Source: Siphonodentalium dalli (taxonomy: Eukaryota; Mollusca; Scaphopoda; Gadilida; Siphonodentaliidae). From it: 64,000 nt of DNA. Location of the stretch: NCBI GenBank assembly GCA_032622095.1, contig CP136063.1:177175956-177239955 (forward strand), in the 5' to 3' direction. Under the pieces are notes generated by a model. That model made no database searches and was not told the origin of the DNA. It saw only the letters and a program-made list of their open reading frames with translations. The position numbers were made by a program, and so were the translations under genes. Below, piece after piece: positions 1 to 10,800 of this stretch (its first letter is position 1; every line of letters starts with the position of its first letter).

Positions 1-201
1 GCCAATGGTAACCAAGCAACTTCAGGGCAGCCCTCAGTCTGTCTTATGTTTAATTCGGTTCGAGGTTGCAGATTTGCCACGGCATGTAGATATACTCATC
101 TTTGTAGCATATGCCGAGGCCCCCATGCCAAGACTGTCTGCAGCCAGAAATCAACTAAGCCGAATTTTCCTAATCCTAAATTTTCCTTTTCTCGCAAATG
201 A
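1..201 (+). pseudogene. DIRS gag-like ORF, C-terminal end with zinc knuckle
   Basis: Frame 1 is open from the window edge to a TGA at 199-201. It has no start codon here because the ORF begins outside. It encodes a Cys/His cluster: CLMFNSVRGCRF, CRYTH, then CSICRGPHAKTVC, i.e. C-x2-C-x3-H-x4-C, the type of knuckle found at the end of DIRS ORF1. The RT coding region follows in the same frame directly after the stop. Confidence 0.72.
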
Positions 202-1860
202 CTGGACTTGAACAAAATTTCTACAGAAGAATTTCACTTAATTCCCAAGTGCATTAAAATGCCAGTTAATGTTAAAGTTCTGTCAAATTTTCTAAAAGAT
301 CACCCCGACCGTCCATTTGTCGAGTACTTAATTGAAGGTTTCAAAGACGGATTCAATACTGGCATTAGTGAGGTTCCAACAACGCCGTTAATCCTTCGCA
401 ATCTTCAGTTGGCAATAAAAAACCCAGACGCAGTCGACAAATTAATCAAGAAAGATCTGAATCAAGGCTTTATTTTCGGCCCTTTTATACAACCACCCTT
501 TTCAAACTATAGGATTAACCCTATTGGCATTGCCGAACACAAAATTTCCAAAAAACAGAGACTAATTGTTGACCTCTCTGCACCTCACAACTCGGAAACT
601 CAGAAGTCAATAAACTCTCTTATTGACAAGGAACGTTGCTCTCTAAGACTCTAACGTACGTCACAGTCGATCATGCCGTAAAAATTATTCAAGAACTAGG
701 GCCCTTTTGTAAGCTTTTTTCTACGGATATTGCGGCTGCTTTTAAATTGGTCCCTACTAAAAGAGAGTTATGGCCCCTATATGGCATCAGCTGGAGAGAC
801 AAATTTTATTTTTACTCTCAATTGTGTTTTGGCAGTCGCAGCTCACCCAAATCTTCGACTCAATGTCTCAAGCGGTATGTTGGATAGCATCAAATATATT
901 TAATGTACCCAACTGTCTACACTACTTAGACGATTATCTGGCAGTCATACCCACCAATATGGATGCGCACTCAATTTCCTCCACCTTCATGAACATATTC
1001 AAAGAGCTAGGGATACCATTGGCTTTAGAAAAAACCGAGGGTCCTACTTACTGTCTTGAATTCTTAGGTGTCATATTAGGCACTGAAAAGATGGAAAGTA
1101 GATTACCTCAAGATAAGTTAACTAGGCTTCAGGATATGGTTGCTTCATTCTTGCATAGAAAAACATGTACCAAGCAAGAAATGCTGAGTTTATTGGGACA
1201 TCTAGCTAAGGTGGTCGTTCCAGGTCGATCGTTCATTTCATATCTCATTGCATTATCGACGACCGTATTATCTGAATTGAGATTCCACATCAACATCTCA
1301 GCAGAATGTAGAAAAGAATTAATAATGTGGAACGAATTTCTGACAAATTGGAATGGGGTTTCCGTCTTCCTGCATTCCAAACAATTTCTTCTAATGACAT
1401 TCATCTTTTCACAGATGCTAGTTCTATCCATGGAATGGGGGGGGGGGGGGGGGGTACTATAAGCCACACTGGTTTCAGTCAGCTTGGCCACCAGAATTAG
1501 ATACTCAAGAATCCAAGGCGTGGTCAATGGCATTTGTACCCAATAGTTGTAGCTGCAGTTCTATGGGGTCATATGTGGTGTAACAAACGCTTGGTATTCA
1601 TATGTGACAATGAAGTAACTGTCCAAATATTAAAAAAGGGAAGATCACCAATTCCCATTATGATGAAACTTATGAGGCGTCTCACATTGTGCGCATTGCA
1701 TCAGAATTTCATGTTCTATTCTTCTTACATTCCATCACATGAGAATTGTATTGCTGACCGATTATCCCGTTGTAAATTCCAGGAGTTCTGCCGGCTGGCA
1801 CCAGAAGCCGACATCTACCCTCACAAGTGTCCACCCCCTTCAGAGCTCATGATGGAATGA
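202..1860 (+). pseudogene. DIRS reverse transcriptase and RNase H, frameshifted
   Basis: Frame 1 (202-654) carries the N-terminal RT part: FKDGFNTGI, FGPFIQPPFSNYRINPIG, QRLIVDLSAP. Frame 3 (about 640-850) gives TDIAAAFKLVP with the first catalytic Asp. Frame 2 (about 850-1390) gives HYLDDYLAV, where YLDD is the active site, then EKTEGPTYCLEFLGV and LLGHLAKVVVPGRSF. Frame 1 from about 1393 gives DIHLFTDASSIHGMGG (RNase H). After a run of 18 G at 1437-1454, frame 3 gives HWFQSAWPPEL, and frame 1 from about 1534 gives PIVVAAVLWG and CDNEVTVQILKKG. The shifts are seen by joining homologous blocks; no intact polymerase is encoded. Confidence 0.88.
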
Positions 1861-2847
1861 GTTTGATGAATTCAGTCAATGAAATGTGGTATTCGTCCAT
1901 TTCACCACAATCCAGAATAAACTATCAAATAGGATTAGACTGTTTCGAACGATTCGCCATAATGAGCAATTGTCATCTTGACTTGCAGAACAACTTGCCC
2001 TTTACATCCGAGGAAGTAATTTTAAAATTCATAGCCTACTGCTCCGGCCATAAACAGTTAGCAGCTTCCACTATAAAGTTATACATGTCGGGCATACCTT
2101 GCAAAAGGTCTGCCAAATCCTCTCGAGCAATCTAATGGCCTTCCCTGGCCAAGAATAGCGGGAATTATGCGAAGTTTAAAAAAGAGGACTCATTCCACAT
2201 CAGTTCTGAAGAAGTTACCCATTACTTATTCACTGTTGACCAGATTATTATCAGCACTTGAATCGGCACCATTTGATTCCTACTCATGCATCATGTTGAA
2301 AGCTTCATTCGCCATGGCTTTTTTCGGTTTTCTGAGATGTGGCGAATTCACCATTAAGACAAAGAACGATCCAAATTATTTAAAAATTCAAGATCTCATA
2401 GTTAATCAAAGTCATGGATCAGCTGTGCTGCATCTCCGACAATCTAAAACAGACCCGTTCCGAAAAGGCATTGCCATAAAATTCTTCTGCCTCCAAAAGA
2501 TCTGCCCTGTGTGCATTTTGACTTCCTTTTTAAAAGCTCGGATCACTAGATCAACCAAACCAGAAGATCCTCTCTTTGTTACGCGAGAGGGCAACATACT
2601 ATGCAGAACATATTTCCTTAACAAACTTCATAGTTTGCTTCGGTCCATTGGTATTCCAACCGGTGGCTACTCTGGACACAGTTTTCGTGTGGGGTCGGCT
2701 AGTTCGGCATGCCAAGCTCGTTTGGAAGACCACCTGATTAAAACCCTAGGACGCTGGGAATCAGACTGTTATACACGATATATTCGCACACCGGACTCAG
2801 TTCTACGTAAAGCTCATGAAGCTCTCGCTACCCTTAACTCCCATTAA
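1827..2847 (+). pseudogene. DIRS tyrosine recombinase, one frameshift
   Basis: Frame 3 (1827 to about 2095) carries the SAM-like core-binding half: SRINYQIGLDCFERFA, FTSEEVILKFIAYC, LAASTIKLYMSGI. Frame 1 from about 2101 continues AKGLPNPLEQS, PWPRIAGIMRS and the catalytic half. Visible catalytic positions are Arg in FLRCGEF, His and Arg in GHSFRVGSAS, Trp in GRWESD and the nucleophilic Tyr in TRYIRTP. Ends with TAA at 2845-2847. One shift near 2095 separates the halves. All main catalytic residues remain, so decay is recent relative to the RT. Confidence 0.87.
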
Positions 2848-2994
2848 TAATAATGTGTCAGTAATGGAAATCTGTGTTTACAACTATCGGTACATGTACA
2901 ATACATGTGCATGCTAGTCATGCCCTGTTTGTTAGACATAGAAATAGCACTTCCTATTGCATATGTCCATTATTATCAACTCATAGCAGGGGCG

Positions 2995-3252
2995 TTATTC
3001 TTAAATTTGTGAAATTCGAATTCATTCTGCCACTGGATCTGTATGTTCTACCAACCCCAAGCAACAAAATTAAGGATTGCCTTATATTTGTTCAGTTCAC
3101 ACATAGCGGTTGTGAAAGTCTTGGAGTTGGGAAAACAAATTAGGTACTAGTAGACACTAGTAATTCATTATTAAATTTGTCGATAGACCTGTAGATGCTA
3201 TCAACCCAAGCAACAAAATTAAGGATAGCCTTATATTTGTTAACGCATAGTG
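2995..3252 (+). repeat. Imperfect direct repeat after the DIRS recombinase
   Basis: Two copies, about 2995-3110 and 3167-3252, share 'caacaaaattaaggat.gcc' and 'ttatatttgtt' with the flanking 'taaatttgt'. Position just past the recombinase fits the split direct repeats that end PAT/Ngaro-type elements, but the left partner is outside the window, so the role is an inference. Confidence 0.5.
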
Positions 3253-3260
3253 AGTGAGAT

Positions 3261-4718
3261 ATTCTAAGTAATGTCAATCAAACGTATACCCTACCCGCCG
3301 AACGACATTGAATAAAACATTAATTAGATGGACAATGCGATCTCCCAAATCTGAATTCAAATTCTTAAGAAAAGTATCTTTACTGTCGTTGGTCGCTTAG
3401 GGTATACTCATGTAGATAGTTTTCATACCATTTTTTATATTGTCGGTTTCACCTCATCTTCAAACTATCTTGTATATATGTGCTTCTTATTTCCTTCCCC
3501 TTTAAAATTTTCATTTCACAAGTAGCATAATCATGTACCCCTGATGGTGGTTGGGTAAAACACATGCAGGCTCCTTCATTTGGGGCTCTCCGCTGGTACC
3601 CAGCTCCGTTTGGGTAATTCGTCCAACGATAGCCCCTAACTCAGGAGCTAATCTGTGGAGTCTTAATCCAGAAATGATTCAAAGAACATCATTTCAGTGT
3701 TATGTAATAGTGCAAATTAAAATTGTAATTTCATTTAGCAAATTACAGTTTTAAGTTCATATTACCATATATAGAAGTTTGTACCAGCAACTGAGGGCTC
3801 CATTCTTTCCCCAAAAATATTAATTGAATGAAAACAGCATATGCATAAATAATAATGTAATGTACTGTATGTTGCCAACTTGATCATTTATATTCAATAA
3901 ATGTTTTTAGGCAAGAATATATTCGTTTGATACATAAGGCATGTACATGGGGCGGAAATGCATCCTGTCCTCTGGTTCTTCTGTTTGAAAATAAATGATG
4001 GCTTTCCATATTAATTTACAAGGCTCACTCATCATACATGTACATACTCATATCTGTGGAAGCAGAAATAAAAGTTGATGGTGTTCAATAATCAGATTGC
4101 ATGTCTTCTGTAATGCAAAATAATACCATTCAACCCGCCAAAATTCGAAAGAGCCTCTTATCAGTTTTGGAAGAGCCTGGGATTTTTAGGATGGGATGCA
4201 GTTGCTCGCTTTGTACATGCATGGTTCCATCTGAGGGGGAGATCATAATTAATTTACCTGAGCGTACTGTTCATAGACGATGGCAGCATCACCATGCTTG
4301 TTATGAGCCTTCAGATTATCTGTGTATGAATGATGGTAAATTATATTTGCTTATGTTATATGATGATCCTAAGATTTTCAACGAATAATTGTTTTAGTTT
4401 GCATCAAGAAATAACCACAATTTCTGTTGTTTAGCTAACAAGTTAAACAAGGCTGTTTTGTCGGCGGTCATAAAGATATTATTAGGTGTATTTTGGAGTG
4501 CAAACCATCATATGACTACTCATCAACTAGTATTCAGTTATCAAAGGGTTAATCTTTCTTTAATAAATGGATTCTCCCACACAGTTAGGAAAGTATAAAT
4601 TGGAATAGTCTGTTATTCATCTGGAGGGGTGTTCAGGAAAAGTAAGCAGACAGCAGAGAGATGAAAAGATAATACAAGTGCAGAAGGATTTCTATTAATT
4701 GGTGGAAAATTTTCAAAT
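3261..4718. other. Region without recognised gene
   Basis: AT-rich. A plus-strand open frame at 4101-4388 (95 aa, Cys-rich centre) has no homology that I recognise and no splice or coding context. About 4535-4640 is a remnant of the TTAACCCTTT family seen again at 25673-25946 ('ggattctcc', 'ttataaattg', 'gtctgttattcatctggaggggt'). Confidence 0.5.
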
Positions 4719-6304
4719 AATGAAAGTGTCAATGACACTGTAGCTCAACTTAGGTAGGGGAATAATTTAATGGTTGACAGTAAATGGAGGAATTAGGAAA
4801 GGAGCTAATTGAAATGTTTAAGTAAGACAAGATGTAAATGTGAAGAGAGACCAAAAAATAAATATAGTAGAAATGGAATGACAATGTATATGAATAAACA
4901 ATGTTAACAAGATAGTAAGGGCAGGAATTGCAGCAACAACTCCTTTATGATCAGACCATGGACACTCTATTACTGTTGTCAGAACATCTGCCATGTTAGT
5001 GAAAATGAGGCAAATTCTAAAATGGCTACCGGCGGCCATGTTTTTTGGCCGAATTACCTCAAAATGACTCATTCCCATCTACATGTCAATGTCAACATCC
5101 GTGACAAATTTCATGAAGATCAACCAAACAGATGGGTCATATTGTTTTGCCGAATGACCCCAAAATGACTCGTTCCCATTAAGAGGTCACCCCGATGATC
5201 CATATGAAGTTTGGTGATGATCAGATGAGGGATGTGGTATGTAGAGTGTGTCAAAGTATTTAGTGATGCAAAGAGTAAAATCCAATATGGCTGCCGGCGG
5301 CCATGTTTTTAGGCCAAATGACCCCAAAATGACTCGTTCCCATCTAGAGGTCACCCCGATGATCCTTATGAAGTTTGGTGATGATTGGATGAGGGATGTG
5401 GTCTGTAGGATGTGTCAAAGGATATAGCGATGCAAAGAGTAAAATCCAAGATGGCCGCCAGTGACCATGTTTTTTGGCCGATTGATCCTAAAATGACACG
5501 TTCCTATCTACATGTAAATGTAAACATTCATGATAAATTTGATGATGATCAGACAAACAGTACGGCCTGTAGCCCGTGCCTATGGATTCAAATTTTAAAT
5601 CCAAGAAGGCCACCAGCGGCCATGTTTTTTGGCTGAATGACCCCAAAAAGACTCGTTCCCATCTACATGTCAATATCAACATTCATGACAAATTTCATAA
5701 AGATCCGACCAAAGATACGACCTGTAGCCCGCGCGGTTAAGTATTTAGTGCTGCAAAGAGTAAAATCCATTATGGCTGACGGTGGCCATGTTTTTTGACC
5801 AAATGACCCCAAAATGATTCGTTCCCATCTAGAGGTAGCCCCGATGATTCATATGAAGTTTGGTGATGATCGGATCAGAGACGTGGTCTGTAGGATGTGT
5901 CAAAGGATTTAGTGATGCAAAGAGTAAAATCCAAGATGGCCACCAGCAGCCATGTTTTTTGGCTGATTGATCCTAAAATGACTCGTTCCCATCTACATGT
6001 AAAAGTCAACATTCATGACAAATTTTATGATGATCACACAAACAGTACGGCCTGTAGCGCGCGCCAATGGATTTAATTAATGTTTTTTGGCCGAATGACC
6101 CCAAAATGACTCGTTCCCATCTACATGTCAATGCCAACATTCATGACAAATTTCATAAAGATCAGACCAAAGAAACGACCTGTAGCCCGCGCCAAAGGAA
6201 ATTGTTGACGGACACAAGCACACATGGACGACGGACGCCAACCCATGGCAATAGCTCAAACTTACAAAGTAAGTTGAGCTAATAATGACCTATGGTTGTA
6301 TGTT
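4719..6304 (+). repeat. Helentron/pearl-like array, 'agatggc' core repeats, first unit
   Basis: Starts 'aatgaaagtgtcaatgacac' then 'tgtagctcaactta' and ends in a hairpin at 6253-6280 followed by taa. Inside are at least six core repeats of 154-164 bp, each with 'aaaatccaagatggc', 'ggccatgttttttggcc' and 'cccatctacatgt' (for example near 5280, 5444, 5598, 5762, 5926). The end has a GACGG-type tract before 'ccatggcaatagctcaa'. Left end and 3' hairpin share tagctcaac. The layout resembles bivalve pearl/CvA repeats, which I infer to be non-autonomous helentrons. Confidence 0.72.
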
Positions 6305-7150
6305 GTATGTTTTTTGGCCGATTGATCCTAAAATTACACGTTCCTATCTACATGTAAATGTAAACATTCATGATAAATTTGATGATGATCAGACAAACAG
6401 TATGGCCTGAAGCCCGTGCCTATGGATTCAAATTTGAAATCCAAGAAGGCCACCAGCGGCCACGTTTTTTGGCTGAATGACCCCAAGAAGACTCGTTCCC
6501 ATCTACATGTCAATATCAACATTCATGACAAATTTCATAAAGATCCGACCAAAGATACGACCTGTAGCCCGCGCGGTTAAGTATTTAGTGCTGCAAAGAG
6601 TAAAATCCATTATGGCTGACGGTGGCCATGTTTTTTGACCAAATGACCCCAAAATGATTCGTTCCCATCTAGAGGTCGCCCCGATGATTCATATGAAGTT
6701 TGGTGATGATCGGATCAGAGACGTGGTCTGTAGGATGTGTCAAAGGATTTAGTGATGCAAAGAGTAAAATCCAAGATGGCCACCAGCGGCCATGTTTTTT
6801 GGCCGATTGATCCTAAAATGACTCGTTCCCATCTACATGTAAATGTCAACATTCATGACAAATTTTATGATGATCACACAAACAGTACGGCCTGTAGCCC
6901 GCGCCAATGGATTTAATTAATGTTTTTTGGCCGAATGACCCCAAAATGACTCGTTCCCATCTACATGTCAATGCCAACATTCATGACAAATTTCATAAAG
7001 ATCAGACCAAAGAAACGACCTGTAGCCCGCGCCAAAGGAAATTGTTGACGGACACAAGCACACAAGCACACATGGACGACGGACGCCAACCCATGGCAAT
7101 AGCTCAAACTTACAAAGTAAGTTGAGCTAATAATGACCTATGGTTGTATG
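6305..7150 (+). repeat. Recent tandem duplicate of 5465-6303 (offset 840 bp)
   Basis: From 'tgttttttggccgattgat' at 6308 the sequence repeats 5468 onward at a constant offset of 840 bp with only scattered substitutions. Near the end an extra 'cacaagca' unit shifts the offset by 8. It ends in the same hairpin (7101-7128) and 'taatgacctatggttgtatg'. Very high identity implies a recent duplication or, less likely, an assembly artefact. Confidence 0.85.
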
Positions 7151-7202
7151 TTGAACTTTTTATCTGAACAATTCCTAAAGAAACTACTTGTCAATGAGTA
7201 TT

Positions 7203-7590
7203 TAAAGGTACTCAATCCGATCAGATGGTCCCAATATCATCAAGATACAACAACATATCTTCAAAATATGCTTTAGTTATCAGAAGCGATTAATTGCAAC
7301 AAAATAATGCTAACCACTTATCAACATTTTTGTTCAACGAAATTAGGCTGTATTACCACTTGATTTTAGAGTTATCCATCTTCATCCGCAATTTTGTCCA
7401 AGACCATCCGTTTGACGACAATTTTCTGGGCCACAAATAATTGCACATCCCGATAAATAACAAACTTCAAAAATTTATATCTGATCACTCAGGGCTTTGA
7501 TGGGTGGGTTCCTCAACTCGAATAAAATATTTTTTACCCCCAAAGCTAAAGAAATAGTAATTTGGGAGTGATAATACGGATAAAAATTGT
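7203..7590 (+). repeat. 'TTTAAAGGTACTCAATCCGAT' interspersed repeat, copy 1
   Basis: Shares long stretches with 49618-50050 (same orientation) and 10253-10653 (inverted): 'caacatttttgttcaacgaa', 'ttgattttagagttatcc', 'gctttgatgggtgggttc', 'atttttacccccaaagc'. The outer ends are imperfect inverted repeats around TTAAAG...CAATCCGA. It ends about 20 nt from the donor of the last visible ELP1 exon. Confidence 0.75.
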
Positions 7591-7610
7591 TAAATTAGGC
7601 CCTGACCTAC

Positions 7611-7818
7611 CTGCTAGCTTCCTTGCTAACCCAATTAATTGATCATGATTAAACTCCTCTTTAAGGTGAGCTGCCACACAGAACACCTGTCTCCAGTTGA
7701 GAGCTTGCTCGAATGAATCGAGAGCCTTATGCCAATCGCAGGCTTTTATAAAGATGATTCCAGCTTCCTCGTATAGCTTCTTGTTACTCAGATACACTCC
7801 ATAAACAGCAGCGACGTC
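7611..7818 (-). CDS. ELP1: ELP1 exon 23, last one visible
   Basis: 208 nt encoding [45 protein letters not shown] and [13 protein letters not shown]. It matches the TPR-like Elp1 helices (YEPAG...HEKALSAF...ALCVAAQL...LAGKL). Leaves in phase 1; the next exon must lie left of the window, since nothing in 1-7600 on this strand continues the protein. Its acceptor region is tandemly duplicated (7799-8120). Confidence 0.96.
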
Positions 7819-10800
7819 CTACAATATTATAAGTTATTGTGAGATACTGCCCATAAACAGCAGCGACGTCCTATAATATTATAACTTATTGTGAGATACT
7901 GCCCATTAAAACTAGTGTTGTCCAACAATATTATAAGTTATTGTGAGATACTGCCCATAAAAACTAGTGATGTCCTACAATATTACAAGTTATTGTGAGA
8001 TACTTACCATAAACACCAGCGACGTCCTACAATACTATAAGATATCATAGTGCTGAGATAGAGAGCCCCCATAGTCACCAGCAACATCCTAAACTATTAC
8101 AAATTATTATCAGATACTCCCTTAACCCAGTCCCATAGGGAACCTTGCATATATAAGAGAATGCATTGGCACAGGGTTTTTCGCAAAATTTCCAGTCATG
8201 GACAGGTTAAACACCAGCCATGTTATAACAAAGTTATGAGTTGAACATCAGTTTCAAGGTGAGTAGTAACACATACTTAACAAAATATAAGGTAACAATC
8301 TTATAACTAGTATATCTACTGATTCAAGGTCAAATATTTCATTGGATGTTGATTTTGTACGTGGTCAAAACCAAAATTTTTTGAATAATATTCGCCACAA
8401 ATTAAATTGATTTTACAGCATCATTTCTTGACAAATCTAAACTCACTTTGTATTCTGTAGAGTCTGTAGGATACAGCTTCATCGTGTCCTGGTACAAACT
8501 GTGGTCTTTGACCAGAGACAAACATTCAGTAAACTTCTCATTTCCTAAAAACAGATATTAAAATGTTTGGTACAGTAATGCCCTAAATAATCGACTCACT
8601 GAGAGCTATCAGATGAATGGCAACAAGCCATATTTCCGACTAAATCCTGAACAATTACCCATAATTCTGTCGTGGTTAAGGAGTCGATTATTTAGGGCAT
8701 TACTGTAAAATGCAATTTCTTTACATCTCAACAGATTCCATACAAAAAATGTAACTGTTCCAATGAATTACACGGATGACGTACTTGAAATTTAAAACTT
8801 ATATGATTTAGAGTCTCAATGTTTTATGTTTTTGATCGCTCTTGATAGGTTTCACCTGTACCGTCGCAATGTCCCTATGTCTGCTTATTACGAGACACTT
8901 GGCATACCATATTAGTATTGCACACAATACCATATTAATACTGCTGACCACAAACAAGTGGAATGCTTTAATTCCCATATCTTCAATGGTGATTAGGTAT
9001 GGAGTTCCTTGTATGGGTTGTCCTTGGATTAATATCAGTTTTGCTTTTTACCACTGAAGAAAATAATAGGGCTACATATTGGTGAGAACAATTGTTTTCA
9101 TTTTTTAATTATTCAAAACGAACTACATAACCACATCAACTCACCACATTTAACGATGTGTGATAGTGCCTTTCGGTATCGCTTGAGATATTTATCAATG
9201 GTATATTTTCTGTAATTTTCCTCCAGGTTTCTGAGGTTATTGAGGAATGGGACATACTCCTTAGGATCCTGCAAATAGAAATATTCAATGACAATTGTTA
9301 TAGCAACCAGCGGTGCGCCGCAGGCACGCATGGTTGTTTATACCTTAGGTGCAGGTGAATGACGTCATATATTTTTTTCTATATTCATCAGTGATATTTC
9401 AAAGATCGTGGGTATGGATTTTGGAAAAATTGTCTTCTGTGACTTCCGGTTAGCAACTGTGTGGAGATTACCAAAGCGCAAAACCGGGAATGGACAATCG
9501 CGATGAAAATTAAATTAGCTACTTCATAAGTTACTAAGAATTCCCATGTGATTTAGGCCTATTAGTTTCATTTAGATCAATTTTTTTGGATAGCTTAATG
9601 AAAACCAGCAAGGACGACATGATAAGTTTCTGATGTCATTTAAGTCATTTTGGATCTGTGGGCCAGAATCCAGACAAGATTGCACAATCCACGACAAATC
9701 TTGTCATGTCGTCTCCATCGGGACCACTGCCTGATGTTACATACATTATTCTGAGCGTCATAAGGAAATTTGAGGCACAACATGTGTGGTTGCTCCACTA
9801 TGTGTCATGTACGGTTCATTATCTCAGTTACGATTGTTATGAGAAGTTTGCAACTATTAATATATTGAGTATATATAACAAGTTTAACACCAATCATGAC
9901 ATTTGCCTCAAAGTTCAGAGAGTGGGCAATGCTAAATGTTTAGCATGGAAGAAAAATTAGCTATTTTCCAAATCCAAGAAGTTCCATAACCCTGGTGAAA
10001 ATCAATTGATGGAATCCATTGTATGGGGTAACCTTTGCCTAATATTTGTCTATCACTATACCACATGATAATCAAATCAACTGATGTTGCTTGGCTAACA
10101 ATGTTGGATGTGGTGACAGATGGAAAGATTGAAAATCTTGCTATTTTCTTCTCAAGTCCAAAGGGCAATAACTCTGACAAAAATCCTGGGCTAAAACTGT
10201 TGGACATCAGTATCCTTCCATCAGCGCTGGTCTATTTGCAATCCAACTAGCATTTAAAGAAGCACAATCTGATTTAATGCCCCGAATTACTATTTCTTCG
10301 GCTTTGGTGGTAAAAAATATTAGATTTGTGTCAAGGAACCCACCCATCAAAGCCCAGAGTTATTAGATTTCAAGTTTTGAGATCTGTTATTTTTCAACAC
10401 CTCGAATATTTGGCGGCCTGGCAAGTATCCGACGAATGTCGACCAACATACTCTTGATACCAAATTGCATTGAACAAAATGTTGATATATTATACTTTCA
10501 TGGGAAATTTTATACTATATTTTACAGTGGTTAGCATTAGTTTTTGGCAATTAATCGATTACTAGTATGATAACTGAAGCGGCATTTCAAGAAATGTTGT
10601 TGTTGTTGGAATCTGATGATATGGGGACCATCAAATCGGATTGTGTACATTTAGGCCTGACTATTGATACTGGAATTACAATGCATAATGAGAGGACAGA
10701 TTGAATTGCCTATATCATTGACAGAGGCCAACTGATTAATTGGAGAACATCATACCTTGAATTCATATGCCCCTCCAAAAATACCAAATTTATTAAAGGG

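Larger units (their letters stand above)
1..3260 (+). mobile_element. DIRS-like tyrosine-recombinase retrotransposon, 5' truncated by the window and decayed
   Basis: Gene order is gag-like zinc knuckle, reverse transcriptase plus RNase H, then a tyrosine recombinase, all on the plus strand. That combination is specific to the DIRS order (DIRS, PAT, Ngaro). It lies antisense inside or beyond the 3' part of ELP1, in what should be an intron. At least five frame changes show it is not active. The recombinase is the best preserved part. A repeated segment downstream (2995-3110 and 3167-3252) may be what remains of split direct repeats. No methyltransferase domain was seen in this copy. Confidence 0.88.

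Noticed and set aside
4101-4388. Plus-strand 95-codon ORF with a Cys-rich centre (GCSCSLCTCM)
   Set aside because: No recognisable family, no splice context, no second copy. Expected by chance in AT-rich intronic DNA.
1-7600. Last ELP1 exons on the minus strand
   Set aside because: No frame continues the solenoid or shows the dimerisation domain; the gene must continue to the left of the window.
7799-8120. CRISPR-like array
   Set aside because: Units are contiguous 52-bp tandem copies without unique spacers, in an animal intron.
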